A stretch of DNA of 64,000 nucleotides from Patulibacter defluvii (GCF_034096925.1 NZ_JAWZSQ010000022.1:1-64000); one strand, 5' to 3'. Positions 8,289 through 16,610 are shown, numbered from the stretch's first letter. Notes: generated by a model from the sequence alone, not told the origin. Program-made: numbers and translations.

Positions 8289-9260
8289 GTGCGCGAGGAC
8301 CAGCTGGTGGCCACCGTCCGCCGCCAGCGCGGCGCGATCTCGATCCGGCAGCTGATCGCCGGCGGCGTCAGCCGGCGGGCGGTGCAAGGCCGGGTCGCCG
8401 CGCGGCGGCTCTTCCCCGTCCTCCGCGGCGTCTACGCCTGCGGGCCGCACCTCGATCCGTGGGGCTGGCGCTACGCCGCCGTCCTCCACGCCGGGGGCGA
8501 CGCGCTCGACGGGCGGGTCGTCCTCAGCCACTGGTCGGCGGCCGTCGCGCTCGGGCTCTGCGGCCGCGCACCGGCGACGCCCCACGTCTCCGCCGTCGGC
8601 CGCGGCGGTCGCCGGACGTCGGCGGTCGCGGTCCACCGGATCCGCGAGCTGCCGCGGGCCGACCTCGACTGGCGCGAGGGACTGCCGCTGACCTCGGCCG
8701 CGCGCGCGATCCTCGACGTCGCGGCGCTGCCCTCGACCAACCTCGACGACCTCCAGCGGCTGCTGCGCGAGGGCCAGTACCAGCGGCTGCTGCCGGCGGA
8801 CGGCCTCGCCGCGGTCCTCGATCGCCACCCGCACCACGCGGGCCGGCGGCGCCTGCGGCAGCTCGATCCCGAGCTGTGGGGTGCGCGCAGCGGCCGCGAG
8901 AGCCCGCTCGAGGACGAGCTGGCCGCGCTGCTGGCCGGCCTGCCGCTGCCGCCACCCGAGCGGCAGCTGCCCGTGACCGGCGCCAGCGGCCGGCGCTACC
9001 GGGCCGACGTGGCCTGGCCCGCCGCGCGGCTGCTGGTGGAGGCCGACGGCCGCGGCGGCCACGGTGGATCGGCGGCCTTCGAGGGCGATCGCGACCGCGA
9101 CGGCGACCTGCTCGCCGCCGGCTGGACGACCCTCCGCGTCACCCGGGTCCAGCTGCGCCGCTCGCCCGCGACGGTCGCCCACCGGATCGTCGCCACCCAC
9201 GACCGGGGCGCACTTGGCACCGAGGAGGTGCGAAACGCGCCCTGGTCCGCCCGCGCGTGA
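8289..9260 (+). CDS. AbiEi-type winged-helix protein with DUF559 nuclease-like C-terminus
   Basis: A 323-residue protein from GTG 8289. The N-terminus ('QRGAISIRQLIAGGVSRRAV', then 'GRVAARRLFPVLRGVYACG') resembles the winged-helix domain of AbiEi antitoxin-like proteins. The C-terminus has the DUF559/very-short-patch-repair-like core 'RADVAWPAARLLVEADG', followed by a His, 'AFEGDRDRDGDLLAAGW' and 'LRVTR', which fits a PD-(D/E)XK nuclease fold. Actinobacteria carry many such proteins, usually as orphans. No AbiEii toxin gene is adjacent, so a toxin-antitoxin role is not supported. The last 19 codons are formed by repeat copy 2, so its C-terminus may have been altered by that repeat. Biological role unknown. 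Confidence 0.75.
   Translation: MREDQLVATVRRQRGAISIRQLIAGGVSRRAVQGRVAARRLFPVLRGVYACGPHLDPWGWRYAAVLHAGGDALDGRVVLSHWSAAVALGLCGRAPATPHVSAVGRGGRRTSAVAVHRIRELPRADLDWREGLPLTSAARAILDVAALPSTNLDDLQRLLREGQYQRLLPADGLAAVLDRHPHHAGRRRLRQLDPELWGARSGRESPLEDELAALLAGLPLPPPERQLPVTGASGRRYRADVAWPAARLLVEADGRGGHGGSAAFEGDRDRDGDLLAAGWTTLRVTRVQLRRSPATVAHRIVATHDRGALGTEEVRNAPWSARA
9202..9246. repeat. 45-bp palindrome, copy 2, inside a coding end
   Basis: Same 45-bp unit as at 8132-8176, with four substitutions clustered in the outer arms (for example GCGCACTTGG instead of GCGCGTTCGG on the left), so the stem is less perfect. It lies within the last codons of the AbiEi/DUF559-like gene, encoding 'RGALGTEEVRNAPW', and ends 14 bases before its stop. 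Confidence 0.75.
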
Positions 9261-9276
9261 CCGCTACCCTGGCCTC

Positions 9277-9534
9277 ATGCCCACGCCGCTGGAGACGCGC
9301 AAGGACACCGTGCAGGAGGCGATCGAGTCGGGGGCGACCCACGTCGGGCGGATCGCGACGATCATCAGCGGCGCCGTCCGTGACGTGGCCCGCGAGCTCG
9401 GCGACTGGGCCAGCGACGTGTTCGAGATGCGCGAGGCGTCGCGGCTGGCCCAGGCCGACCGGCGGCCGGCGGTCGGCGACCCGGCCGACCGGCCCGCGGC
9501 CGACCTCGACCGCGACCCTCCGGTCGGCAGCTAG
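9277..9534 (+). CDS. small conserved-looking hypothetical protein
   Basis: An 85-residue protein from ATG 9277, 16 bases after the previous stop. The first half is helical and amphipathic ('TRKDTVQEAIESGATHVGRI', then 'ISGAVRDVARELGDW'); the last third is Asp/Pro/Arg-rich. No signal peptide or motif. The upstream in-frame extension to 9064 overlaps the nuclease-like gene and is rejected. Function unknown. Confidence 0.55.
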   Translation: MPTPLETRKDTVQEAIESGATHVGRIATIISGAVRDVARELGDWASDVFEMREASRLAQADRRPAVGDPADRPAADLDRDPPVGS

Positions 9535-9606
9535 GGCGAACCCGGCCGGGACGCGATCGGGACCCCGGCGGCACCGCCGAAGGCCCGATCCGGTCGGTCG
9601 GCGACC

Positions 9607-10008
9607 TCAGGCCCCGCGCTCGTCGGCGGCCGGCGGCTCGCCCGGGTGCAGCGGCACCAGCCCCCGGCGGAGCACCGCCACGGCCAGCTGGGTACGCGTG
9701 CGGACCTGGAGCTTGGCCAGCGCGTTCGAGACGTGGCTCTGGACCGTGTGCGGGGAGATCATCAGCTGCTCGGCGATCTCCTCGTTCTCGAGGCCCTCGA
9801 CGACCAGCTCGACGACCTCGAGCTCGCGCGGGGTCAGGTTGCGCGGTCGCACCGGGCGCTGACCGAGCGCCGCGAGCGGCCCGCTGGCCCCCCGATCGAC
9901 CAGCCGCAACGGCGGCGGCTCACTGCCGTGCCCCTGTCCCACGTCGCTGACGGGCACGCGATAGCGACGCCACGCTTCGGCGTGCCGTCCTCCTGTTGTC
10001 CACGGCAT
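9607..10008 (-). CDS. LuxR-type DNA-binding regulator, no receiver domain
   Basis: A 133-residue protein with a disordered N-terminal half and a full LuxR/GerE helix-turn-helix at residues about 56-118 ('LTPRELEVVELVVEGLENEE', 'ISPHTVQSHVSNALAKLQV'). There is no receiver or sensor domain, so activity must be set by amount or by partner proteins. The ATG at 10008 is preceded by GGTGG. A 10-bp stem hairpin lies about 100 bases upstream in the probable leader. Targets are unknown. Confidence 0.8.
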   Translation of the reverse strand: MPWTTGGRHAEAWRRYRVPVSDVGQGHGSEPPPLRLVDRGASGPLAALGQRPVRPRNLTPRELEVVELVVEGLENEEIAEQLMISPHTVQSHVSNALAKLQVRTRTQLAVAVLRRGLVPLHPGEPPAADERGA

Positions 10009-10366
10009 GCGGCCGTTCCACCCCTGTCGTCTTCGTTGTTGCGCCGGATTCGAGGGGCGACCCGCACCCTCCCGGCGTTCCTGCTTCGCGAAGTGCCTGC
10101 TGAGGGTCGAGCGTGCGTGTCATGCGCCCGCTCGACCCCCGACAGATTCGTCGTGTCGCCATCCCCCCGGAAGGCGACACTGGTTCGGGTTGACCCCCCG
10201 AAATGCTAAGTCAACGGCTCTCGGGGCCGCCGCGCAATCCCCCGTACCACCGATATTCGCGTTCGTGATGACCCCCGGCGTGCGCGACCCCACCGCCGGC
10301 GACGGGACCGTACACCCGCCGTCGGCGACCGTCCACCGGCCCCGCCCCCGCGGTAGCCTCGGCCGC
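10009..10366. other. 358-bp divergent intergenic region with one hairpin
   Basis: This stretch separates the minus-strand LuxR-type gene from the plus-strand NUDIX gene and must hold both promoters. A perfect inverted repeat is present: GGGTCGAGCG at 10104-10113 and CGCTCGACCC at 10129-10138, with a 15-base loop. A locally AT-richer stretch around 10195-10270 is the best place for promoters, but no clean -35/-10 pair was found. Short reading frames here lack protein-like composition. Confidence 0.45.
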
Positions 10367-10765
10367 ATGTTCCCCCGCGAGGTGCAGGCCGCCGGCGGCG
10401 TGCTGGTCCGCGACGGCCTGATCGCCGTCGTCCACCGCCCCTACCGCGACGACTGGTCGCTGCCGAAGGGCAAGCTCGACCCCGGCGAGGACTTCCTGGA
10501 GGCGGCCCTGCGCGAGGTCGTCGAGGAGACCGGCCTCCGCTGCACCCCCGGCGAGCCGCTGCCCGAGATCCGCTACCAGGACCACAAGGGCCGGCCGAAG
10601 GTCGTCCGCTACTGGCTGATGACCGTCGACGGCGGCGACTTCGTCCCCAACGACGAGGTCGACGAGCTGCGCTGGCTGAGCTTCGACGACGCCGCTGCGC
10701 TGCTGACCTACGCCGCCGACCGCGAGCTGGTCGAGCAGGCCCGCCAGCGGCTCTCGCCGGCCTGA
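10367..10765 (+). CDS. NUDIX hydrolase
   Basis: A 132-residue single-domain protein from ATG 10367. The NUDIX box is intact at residues 35-57: G35, E41, then 'REVVEETGL' at 49-57, which supplies the metal-binding Glu residues that cleave nucleoside-diphosphate-linked substrates. 'RPYRDDWSLPKGKLDPGE' resembles the NUDIX domain of mycobacterial MutT1, which acts on 8-oxo-dGTP and dinucleoside polyphosphates. The histidine-phosphatase domain of MutT1 is absent. The substrate is therefore uncertain. It is a single-gene unit. Confidence 0.88.
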   Translation: MFPREVQAAGGVLVRDGLIAVVHRPYRDDWSLPKGKLDPGEDFLEAALREVVEETGLRCTPGEPLPEIRYQDHKGRPKVVRYWLMTVDGGDFVPNDEVDELRWLSFDDAAALLTYAADRELVEQARQRLSPA

Positions 10766-10863
10766 CCTCCCCCGCACCCCCTAGGGGACGGGGACCAGTC
10801 TCGGGGTAGATCCTCGGGTGGCTCCGCGATGGCAGCGGCGGTCGCTGCCGCCAGGGTGGTGGC

Positions 10864-12225
10864 ATGAGCTCCTCCGCCCTCCTCCGCGGCCGGCTGGCCG
10901 CCGCCGGCGCGCTCGCGCTGACCGCGGCGCTGGCCGCCCCCGCCGCCCCCGCCCTCGCCACCTCGGTCGTCTACCGCGACGGCAACGACATCCACATGGC
11001 CAGCCCCGACGGGGCGCAGCGGAAGCGGATCACCAGCGACGGCACGGCCCAGGCGTACTACACGCTGCCCTCGGCGGACGACGCCGGCAACGTGGTCTCG
11101 ATCCGTGGCAGCGGCACCAGCCGGATCATCAACTGGATCCCGGTCGGCGGCGGGACGCCGGTCCTGAACGTGATGCCGTGGCGGATCAGCGCCGGCGTCA
11201 ACGCCGGCCCGACCTGGTCGCGGGTCCGCGGCGACGGCAAGATGCTCGCCTACGGCTACCTGTACAACACCGGCATCGGCGGCTCGATCAGCCCGCGGAT
11301 GGCGGTCGTCGACCCGAAGGCGCCCGGCAGCCCGACCCAGCCGGCGATCGACCAGCCGTACATCTTCGACGGCAGCTGGATGAACGACCGGCTCGTGATC
11401 AGCGACAGCGAGCGGATCTTCGTCGAGGCCGCGCCGCTCGACTTCAAGCCCTGGCTGCAGGCCGAGAGCGGCGACCTGATCGGCGCCGAGGTCGCCCGCG
11501 ACGGCTCGCGGGCGCTGGTCCAGTTCTCCAACGACGGCCACCTGGAGGTGGTCAGCGCGACCGGGACGCCGCCGAACGCCCAGGTCAGCGGCAGCTGCAC
11601 GATCGCCACCAGCGGCAACGACGCCTTCAGCGGCAAGCCGCGGATCGGGCTCTCGGCCGACGGCCGCCGCGTCGCCTGGTCGGACGGCGGCGGGGTCCAC
11701 GTCGCGACCGTCGCCAGCGTCCCCGACGGCGCCGCCTGCCCGCTGACCGACCGGGTCACGCTGAGCGCGACCGGCGGGATGCCGTCCTTCTCCGAATACA
11801 CCCTCGGGACCCCGGGCGGCGGCGGCAAGCCGGACGGGGGCGGCAAGCCGGACGGCGGCGGCAAGCCCGACGGGGGCGGCAAGCCCGACGGGGGCGGCCA
11901 GCCCGACGGCGGCGGCACGACCGCCAAGCCGACGCTGCCGACGCCGAAGCTGGGCCTGGCCGCCCTCCGGCGCGGGCAGTCGGTGACCGTCCGCGTGGCC
12001 GCCGCCGGCCGCCTCAGCGGCAAGCTGCTGCGCGGCAAGCGGACCGTGGCCAGCGGCAGCGCCAGCGCCAAGCGCGCCGGCAACGCCAAGCTGAAGCTGA
12101 AGCTGACCAGCACCGGCCGCCGCACCAAGGGCCTGGCCGGTCAGCGGCTGTCGCTGCGCGTGACCTTCACGCCGACGGGCGGCAAGCCGGTCACCGTCAC
12201 CCGCAACGTGAAGCTGAAGCGCTAG
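10864..12225 (+). CDS. secreted TolB-like beta-propeller protein with Gly-Lys-Pro-Asp linker
   Basis: A 453-residue exported protein. A signal peptide covers residues 1-32 (ends 'AAPAAPALA'). Residues about 35-315 contain repeated strands of the PD40/WD40-like type ('SVVYRDGNDIHMASPDG', 'DGRRVAWSDGGGVHVATV'). Then comes a linker of 'GGGKPD' repeated four times plus 'GGGQPD' (DNA 11815-11915), and a C-terminal beta-rich domain (about 360-453) that is Lys/Arg-rich. GGTGG precedes ATG 10864. Its stop codon overlaps the stop of the convergent gene on the other strand (shared CTAG). Ligand unknown; a cell-surface binding role is a guess. Confidence 0.75.
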   Translation: MSSSALLRGRLAAAGALALTAALAAPAAPALATSVVYRDGNDIHMASPDGAQRKRITSDGTAQAYYTLPSADDAGNVVSIRGSGTSRIINWIPVGGGTPVLNVMPWRISAGVNAGPTWSRVRGDGKMLAYGYLYNTGIGGSISPRMAVVDPKAPGSPTQPAIDQPYIFDGSWMNDRLVISDSERIFVEAAPLDFKPWLQAESGDLIGAEVARDGSRALVQFSNDGHLEVVSATGTPPNAQVSGSCTIATSGNDAFSGKPRIGLSADGRRVAWSDGGGVHVATVASVPDGAACPLTDRVTLSATGGMPSFSEYTLGTPGGGGKPDGGGKPDGGGKPDGGGKPDGGGQPDGGGTTAKPTLPTPKLGLAALRRGQSVTVRVAAAGRLSGKLLRGKRTVASGSASAKRAGNAKLKLKLTSTGRRTKGLAGQRLSLRVTFTPTGGKPVTVTRNVKLKR

Positions 12226-12542
12226 CGGACCAGCCGCGCCTGGACGCCGCCGGAGCGGGGCTCCGGCGCGTCCGGTCGCCGCTGCCCGTAGAGCCAGGCG
12301 ACGGCGGCGAAGGCGACCAGCGCGGCGACCACCAGCACGATCGCCAGCGGCAGGCCGAGGACCGGGTCGTCGGCCAGCGAGGGGACGATCAGCGTGACCA
12401 GCGGCAGCGCGCCGATCAGCAGCACCAGCGCCGCGACCAGCGCCCCGCGGACCAGCTCGACCGCGCGGTCGAGCAGCACGGCGAGCCGCGCCGCCGGCAC
12501 GGCGCCCGTCCGTCCTGCGATCTGCTCTCCGGCGACGGCCAC
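12222..12542 (-). CDS. small two-helix membrane protein, paralogue of the symporter subunit at 15.5 kb
   Basis: A 106-residue protein with two membrane helices (residues about 32-52 and 62-84). The stretch 'LIGALPLVTLIVPSL' and the later 'FAAVAWLYGQRRPDAPE' align with 'LIGALPLLALALPSL' and 'FVALAWVYVRRADALDE' of the symporter-associated small protein at 15493-15840. It is therefore probably a relative of the DUF485-type small subunits found with sodium:solute symporters, but no large subunit is adjacent. Its stop overlaps the stop of the convergent propeller gene. Confidence 0.6.
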   Translation of the reverse strand: MAVAGEQIAGRTGAVPAARLAVLLDRAVELVRGALVAALVLLIGALPLVTLIVPSLADDPVLGLPLAIVLVVAALVAFAAVAWLYGQRRPDAPEPRSGGVQARLVR

Positions 12543-12630
12543 GGTGGTCCTCGCCGCCGATCATATGTCGAGCGGGCTTGCGACGCGAGCCTTTCTGTGC
12601 CCTGTCCGTCGCCCGGCCCCGGAACGCAGA

Positions 12631-12657
12631 ACGCCCCCGTGGGATCCACGGGGGCGT
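12631..12657 (-). terminator. strong hairpin after the collagen-like gene
   Basis: ACGCCCCCGTGG (12631-12642) pairs perfectly with CCACGGGGGCGT (12646-12657) around a GAT loop. It lies 52 bases after the stop of the minus-strand gene. There is no T-run, as is usual in high-GC actinobacteria. Confidence 0.7.
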
Positions 12658-12709
12658 CGAACGGGTCGGCCACGCGCCGCCGGCGAACGGCGGCGGCGCG
12701 TGCCCGGGC

Positions 12710-13582
12710 TCAGTTGCCGAACGTGTAGCTCGTCGTCGGAGCGCCGAGGAAGCCGATCTTCAGCGTCGAGACGGTCACGCTCTGCGCGTCCGCGTCGGGT
12801 CCGGTCGAGCCGCCGCCCAGCGAGGCGAACAGCACCCGCGGGGTGTCGTCGACGTCGGTGCCGTCGGGCACGAACGCCTCGAGCAGATCGCCGAGCGTCT
12901 TGTTCGGAGTGCGGTCGCCGTTCGAGCTGCCGTCGGGGTTGCGGGTGGTGAACCAGCGCGCCTCGGTGGCCGGCTTGCGGAGCTTGGTCGCGTCGGCGTC
13001 GGCCGGGACGTAGACCCAGGTCGTGTAGTTCGGGGTCGCCGAGTTGTCGCCGTTCGGGTCGACCTCGAGCCGCAGGCCGGCGTTGCCGGTGTACTCCAGC
13101 GCGCCGAAGTTCAGCACCCGCGTGCCCTGCGGGACGGGGATGTTCACGCCGTAGCGGTGGCCCTTCGGCTCGCCCAGCTTGAGGCCGGCGGCCGTGAACT
13201 CGATCGTCGAGTTGGCGTCGCTGTCACGCCAGCGCGAGAAGCCCTGGACGGTCCAGTTGGCGGCCGTCACGCGGCCGGCGTCGAAGCCCGGGCCAGCCGG
13301 ACCGGCCGGACCGGCGGGACCCGCCGGGCCCTGCGGCCCCTGGGCGCCGTTCTTGCCGTCATTGCCCTTGGCGCCGCCGCTGCCGCCCTCGCGGATCAGC
13401 TTCTGGGTGCCCTTGCTCAGGCGGTTGAGCGTGAGCGTGTTCTTCTTGATGTCGCGAGCGGTGATCGAGCCGTCCTTGATGTCCTTGCCGGTCAGCAGCT
13501 TGGCCGCCGTCGCGACGGAGCCGCCGAGCAGCGCGGCCACGAGAGCCGCCACGATCACTACGCGCATGTTCCTGAAGCTCAT
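12710..13582 (-). CDS. secreted collagen-like protein
   Basis: A 290-residue protein from ATG 13580-13582, chosen because GGGGAGG lies just upstream; a longer reading to 13714 has no such site. An uncleaved or signal-type hydrophobic helix spans residues about 6-27. It is followed by 'GKDIKDGSITARDIKKNTL', a motif often seen in Thermoleophilia surface proteins, a Gly-rich stretch, a short collagen-like run of five Gly-Pro-X triplets (residues about 79-98), and a beta-rich C-terminal domain of about 180 residues. Likely a surface or extracellular protein; no catalytic motif seen. A hairpin at 13621-13644 lies in its leader and a terminator hairpin follows it. Confidence 0.75.
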   Translation of the reverse strand: MSFRNMRVVIVAALVAALLGGSVATAAKLLTGKDIKDGSITARDIKKNTLTLNRLSKGTQKLIREGGSGGAKGNDGKNGAQGPQGPAGPAGPAGPAGPGFDAGRVTAANWTVQGFSRWRDSDANSTIEFTAAGLKLGEPKGHRYGVNIPVPQGTRVLNFGALEYTGNAGLRLEVDPNGDNSATPNYTTWVYVPADADATKLRKPATEARWFTTRNPDGSSNGDRTPNKTLGDLLEAFVPDGTDVDDTPRVLFASLGGGSTGPDADAQSVTVSTLKIGFLGAPTTSYTFGN

Positions 13583-13620
13583 GCGCCACCTCCCCTTCCG
13601 AGGTCTCCGGTTGAACCCAC

Positions 13621-13644
13621 CGCGGCCCCAGGAGCGGGGCCGCG
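13621..13644 (-). other. stem-loop in the leader of the collagen-like gene
   Basis: CGCGGCCCC pairs with GGGGCCGCG around a 6-base loop, ending 39 bases upstream of the start codon at 13582. It would lie in the 5' leader or block read-through from upstream. No riboswitch family recognised. Confidence 0.4.
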
Positions 13645-13748
13645 TGCGGCGAACCCTACATGTGCCACACAGGCGCATGTCAACCGATTGGACATCTGAC
13701 CGGGTTCGAGACACGGAGCTTCAGGACGAACGGCCGGTCTCCGACTGT

Positions 13749-13775
13749 ACGCCGTCCACAACCGCTGGACGGCGT
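13749..13775 (-). terminator. hairpin at the end of the LytSR-symporter operon
   Basis: ACGCCGTCCA (13749-13758) pairs perfectly with TGGACGGCGT (13766-13775) around a 7-base loop. It touches the stop codon of the minus-strand symporter gene, so it probably ends that operon. Confidence 0.65.
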
Positions 13776-15493
13776 CAACCCGAGCGCTCGGGCACGTGCA
13801 GCGCCCGCATCGCCGCCGCCACCTGGCGCCGCGGCAGCGGCTGGTCCCGCAGCGAGACGACGATCATCGTGGCGAAGGCCAGCGGCACCGAGACCACCGC
13901 CGGCTGCGAGAGCAGCGACTCCTCGTTGGCCCCGCCGCCGATCAGCGCGGCCACGATCCCGGCGCTCGCCACCGCGCCGCCGGCGACCATCCCGGCCAGC
14001 GCCCCGCGCGGGGTCAGCCGCGTCCACCAGATCCCGAGCAGCAGCAGCGGGCAGAAGGTCGACGCCGCCAGCGCGAACGACCAGCTGACGAGGATCGTGA
14101 TGTCGAGCCCGCGCGCCGCCACCGCCAGCAGCGCCGGGATCGCGATCGCCACCACCGCCGCCGTCCGGAAGCGGCGGCGGCGGATCGCCACCCGGTCGCC
14201 GTCGGGCGGCTCGGGCCGCAGCCGCGGCGCCAGGTCGTAGGCGACCGTGCCCGCCGTCGAGACCAGCAGGCCCGAGGCGGTCGAGACGAAGGCCGCGAAC
14301 GCGCCCGCCGCCACCAGCGCCGTCGCGCTGCGGCCGAGCCAGCCGTCGAGCACCGCCTCGGGCAGCCGCAGCACCACCAGGTCGGTGTCGCCGGTGACGT
14401 ACAGCTCCGGCACCATCACCCGTCCCAGCAGCCCGTAGACCACCGGGAACAGGTAGAAGAGCCCGATCAGGCCCAGCACCCGGATCGTCGTGTGACGGGC
14501 GGCCGAGCCGGTGGCGTTGGTGTAGAAGCGGACGAGGATGTGGGGCAGGCCCATCGTCCCGAGGAAGGTCGCCACCAGCAGCGAGTAGATGAACAGCGGG
14601 CTGCCGCGACCGCCGCCACCGGCCGGGCGCGCCCACTGGTGGCCGGTCTGGGCGCGGATCCCCTCGGCGACCGGGACCGCCGCACCGGCCGGCAGCCGCA
14701 ACTCGCCGGCGGGCAGCCGCACCCGCTCGCCCGCCCGCGCCCGGGCGGGCCGCGAGACCCGGTCCGCCGCCACCACCCGGTAGTCGGTCGCCCGCGGGAA
14801 GGTCACCGTCCGCGCCTCGGGCAGCCGCACCGTCAGCCCCGCCGCCGGCGCCCGCGGCAGCTCGCGGCCGAGCAGCGCCGCCCGCTCCGGCAGCCCGCCG
14901 AGGTGGACCAGCAGCAGGCAGGCGGGGAGGCTGATCGCGACGATCTTGACCCAGTACTGGAAGGCCTGGACGTAGGTCACCGCCCGCATCCCGCCGAAGG
15001 CGACGCTGCCGCAGACGACCGCCGCGGCGAGCGCGATCCCGAGCGCATAGGGGGCGTCGGCGACCTCGCCCAGCACCAGCCCGGCGCCGCGCAGCTGCGG
15101 CACGACGTAGAGCGCCCCGATCGCCAACAGCACCACGGCGGAGACCAGCCGCAGGCCGGCGCTGCCGAGCCGGCCCTCGACGAAGTCGGGGATCGTGTAC
15201 GACCCGAACCGCCGCAGCGGGGCGGCGACGAACAGCAGCAGCGCCAGGTAGCCGGCGGTGAACCCGACCGGCAGCCAGAGCGCGGCCAGCCCGGAGCGCA
15301 TCGTCAGCCCGGCGATCCCCAGGAACGACGCCGCCGACAGGTACTCGCCGGAGATCGCCGCCGCGTTCCACCAGGGCGTGATCGCGCGGCTGGCGACGAA
15401 CAGGTCGGAGGTGGTCCGCGCCCACCGCACGCCCCAGGCCCCGATCCCGAGCGCACCCGCGGTCACGGCCACGATCGCGCCGATCGCCAGCAT
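13775..15493 (-). CDS. sodium:solute symporter, ActP/MctC-like
   Basis: A 572-residue polytopic membrane protein of the SSS family with about 13 helices. Family hallmarks include 'SAASFLGIAG' near the start, 'GGMRAVTYVQAFQYWVKI', 'GTMGLPHILVRFYT' and 'FVSTASGLLVSTAGTVAYDL'. Relatives (ActP, MctC) take up acetate, pyruvate or other short carboxylates with sodium or protons. An insertion of about 90 residues between helices ('AGERVRLPAGELRLPAG' region) is predicted to be extracytoplasmic and is longer than in the second symporter at 18.4 kb. It is the last gene of the LytSR operon; its ATG overlaps the stop of the small subunit (TGATG). Confidence 0.88.
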   Translation of the reverse strand: MLAIGAIVAVTAGALGIGAWGVRWARTTSDLFVASRAITPWWNAAAISGEYLSAASFLGIAGLTMRSGLAALWLPVGFTAGYLALLLFVAAPLRRFGSYTIPDFVEGRLGSAGLRLVSAVVLLAIGALYVVPQLRGAGLVLGEVADAPYALGIALAAAVVCGSVAFGGMRAVTYVQAFQYWVKIVAISLPACLLLVHLGGLPERAALLGRELPRAPAAGLTVRLPEARTVTFPRATDYRVVAADRVSRPARARAGERVRLPAGELRLPAGAAVPVAEGIRAQTGHQWARPAGGGGRGSPLFIYSLLVATFLGTMGLPHILVRFYTNATGSAARHTTIRVLGLIGLFYLFPVVYGLLGRVMVPELYVTGDTDLVVLRLPEAVLDGWLGRSATALVAAGAFAAFVSTASGLLVSTAGTVAYDLAPRLRPEPPDGDRVAIRRRRFRTAAVVAIAIPALLAVAARGLDITILVSWSFALAASTFCPLLLLGIWWTRLTPRGALAGMVAGGAVASAGIVAALIGGGANEESLLSQPAVVSVPLAFATMIVVSLRDQPLPRRQVAAAMRALHVPERSG

Positions 15494-15840
15494 CAGGCCG
15501 GCGGCTCGTCGTCCGGGTCGTCCTCCTCGACCAGCGCCAGGAAGGCCTCGTCGAGGGCGTCGGCGCGGCGCACGTAGACCCAGGCCAGGGCGACGAAGAC
15601 CGGGTACGGGGCCAGCAGCAGGAGCACCTGCCACGGGATCCCCAGCAGCCGCTGGTCGTCGAGGCTCGGCAGCGCCAGGGCCAGCAGCGGCAGCGCGCCG
15701 ATCAGGCCCCCGAAGGCGACGGCGGCGACGCCCGAGAGGCTCAGGTGAGCGCGTCGCAGGCGGTCCAGGTAGAGCTGGGCGTGGGCGGTCGCCTCGTCCA
15801 GCTCGCGCCGCTCCAGCTCGCGGCCGCCGCGGCTGCTCAC
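15493..15840 (-). CDS. DUF485-like small subunit of the symporter
   Basis: A 115-residue protein with two membrane helices (residues about 37-58 and 70-92) and an acidic C-terminus. The end of helix 2, 'WVYVRRADALDE', fits the pattern of DUF485-type proteins encoded next to acetate/monocarboxylate symporters. GTG 15838-15840 overlaps the stop of the response-regulator gene (GTGA), and its own stop overlaps the symporter ATG. A longer reading to 16011 runs inside the regulator gene and is rejected. Role, by analogy, is to assemble or stabilise the symporter. Confidence 0.75.
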   Translation of the reverse strand: MSSRGGRELERRELDEATAHAQLYLDRLRRAHLSLSGVAAVAFGGLIGALPLLALALPSLDDQRLLGIPWQVLLLLAPYPVFVALAWVYVRRADALDEAFLALVEEDDPDDEPPA

Positions 15841-16610
15841 GCCCGCAGCCTCCGCCGCAGCTCGCCGACCTGGCGGCGGGCGACCGGCACCTCGCTGCCG
15901 TCCGGGAACCGCAGCGCCGCCGTCCCGCCCAGCTGCGGGTGCAGCTCGACCGCCCGCGCCAGGTTGACCACGTAGCCGCGGTGGACGCGGACGAAGCCGT
16001 GGGCCCGCCACCGCTGCTCCAGGTCGCCGAGCCGCGCCCGCAGCAGGAAGCGGCCGTCGTCGGCGTGGATCCGGACGTAGTCGCCGTTCGCCTCCAGGTA
16101 GAGGATCGAGCTGCGCGGGACCAGCCGGGTGCCGCCGCCGCGGAGGTTGTCGACCGGCACCAGCTCGCCGCCCTCGGGCGCCGCGCCGCGCCCAGGCTGC
16201 TCGCAGGCAGGCTCCGCGGCGGCGGGCGTCCCGACGCGCTCCTGGACCACCCGCTCCAGCGCCTGCCGCAGCCGCGCGGCGGCGACCGGCTTCAGCAGGT
16301 AGTCGGTCGCCTCCAGCTCGAAGGCGGCGACCGCGGCGCTCTCGTGGGCGGTGACGAAGACGACCGCCGGCGGCCGCGCGAAGCGGCGCAGGACCCGCGC
16401 CAGCTGGACGCCGTCGAGGCCCGGCATCCGAACGTCGAGCAGCAGCGCGTCGACGTGCTCGCCACCGTCGGCCAGCACCGCCAGCGCCTCCTCGCCACCG
16501 CCCGCGGTCAGCACGTCGCCGACCAGCTCCGACGCCCGCAGCAGCCGCGCCAGGTCCTCCAGCGCCGGCCGCTCGTCGTCGACCGCCAGCACCCGCAGCG
16601 GCGCGCTCAC
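15837..16610 (-). CDS. LytTR-family response regulator
   Basis: A 257-residue two-domain regulator. The receiver domain (1-125) has acidic pocket D11-D12, phosphoacceptor D59, T87 and K107. A linker of about 25 residues follows, then a LytTR DNA-binding domain (about 150-257: 'ILYLEANGDYVRIHADDGRF', 'VHRGYVVNL'). LytTR domains bind paired direct repeats about two helical turns apart; such a pair lies at 17866-17901. The gene starts with GTG overlapping the kinase stop and is probably phosphorylated by that kinase. Confidence 0.93.
   Translation of the reverse strand: MSAPLRVLAVDDERPALEDLARLLRASELVGDVLTAGGGEEALAVLADGGEHVDALLLDVRMPGLDGVQLARVLRRFARPPAVVFVTAHESAAVAAFELEATDYLLKPVAAARLRQALERVVQERVGTPAAAEPACEQPGRGAAPEGGELVPVDNLRGGGTRLVPRSSILYLEANGDYVRIHADDGRFLLRARLGDLEQRWRAHGFVRVHRGYVVNLARAVELHPQLGGTAALRFPDGSEVPVARRQVGELRRRLRA

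Noticed and set aside
8132..9246. Possible insertion sequence delimited by the two 45-bp repeats
   Set aside because: The repeats are direct, not inverted, no transposase motif is present between them, and no target duplication was found.
8289..9534. Possible AbiE toxin-antitoxin pair
   Set aside because: The following 85-residue protein has no nucleotidyltransferase motif, so no AbiEii toxin is present.
11815..11915. Regular short repeats in the beta-propeller gene that could suggest a CRISPR-like array
   Set aside because: The units are 18 bp, in frame and code Gly-Gly-Gly-Lys-Pro-Asp; there are no spacers.
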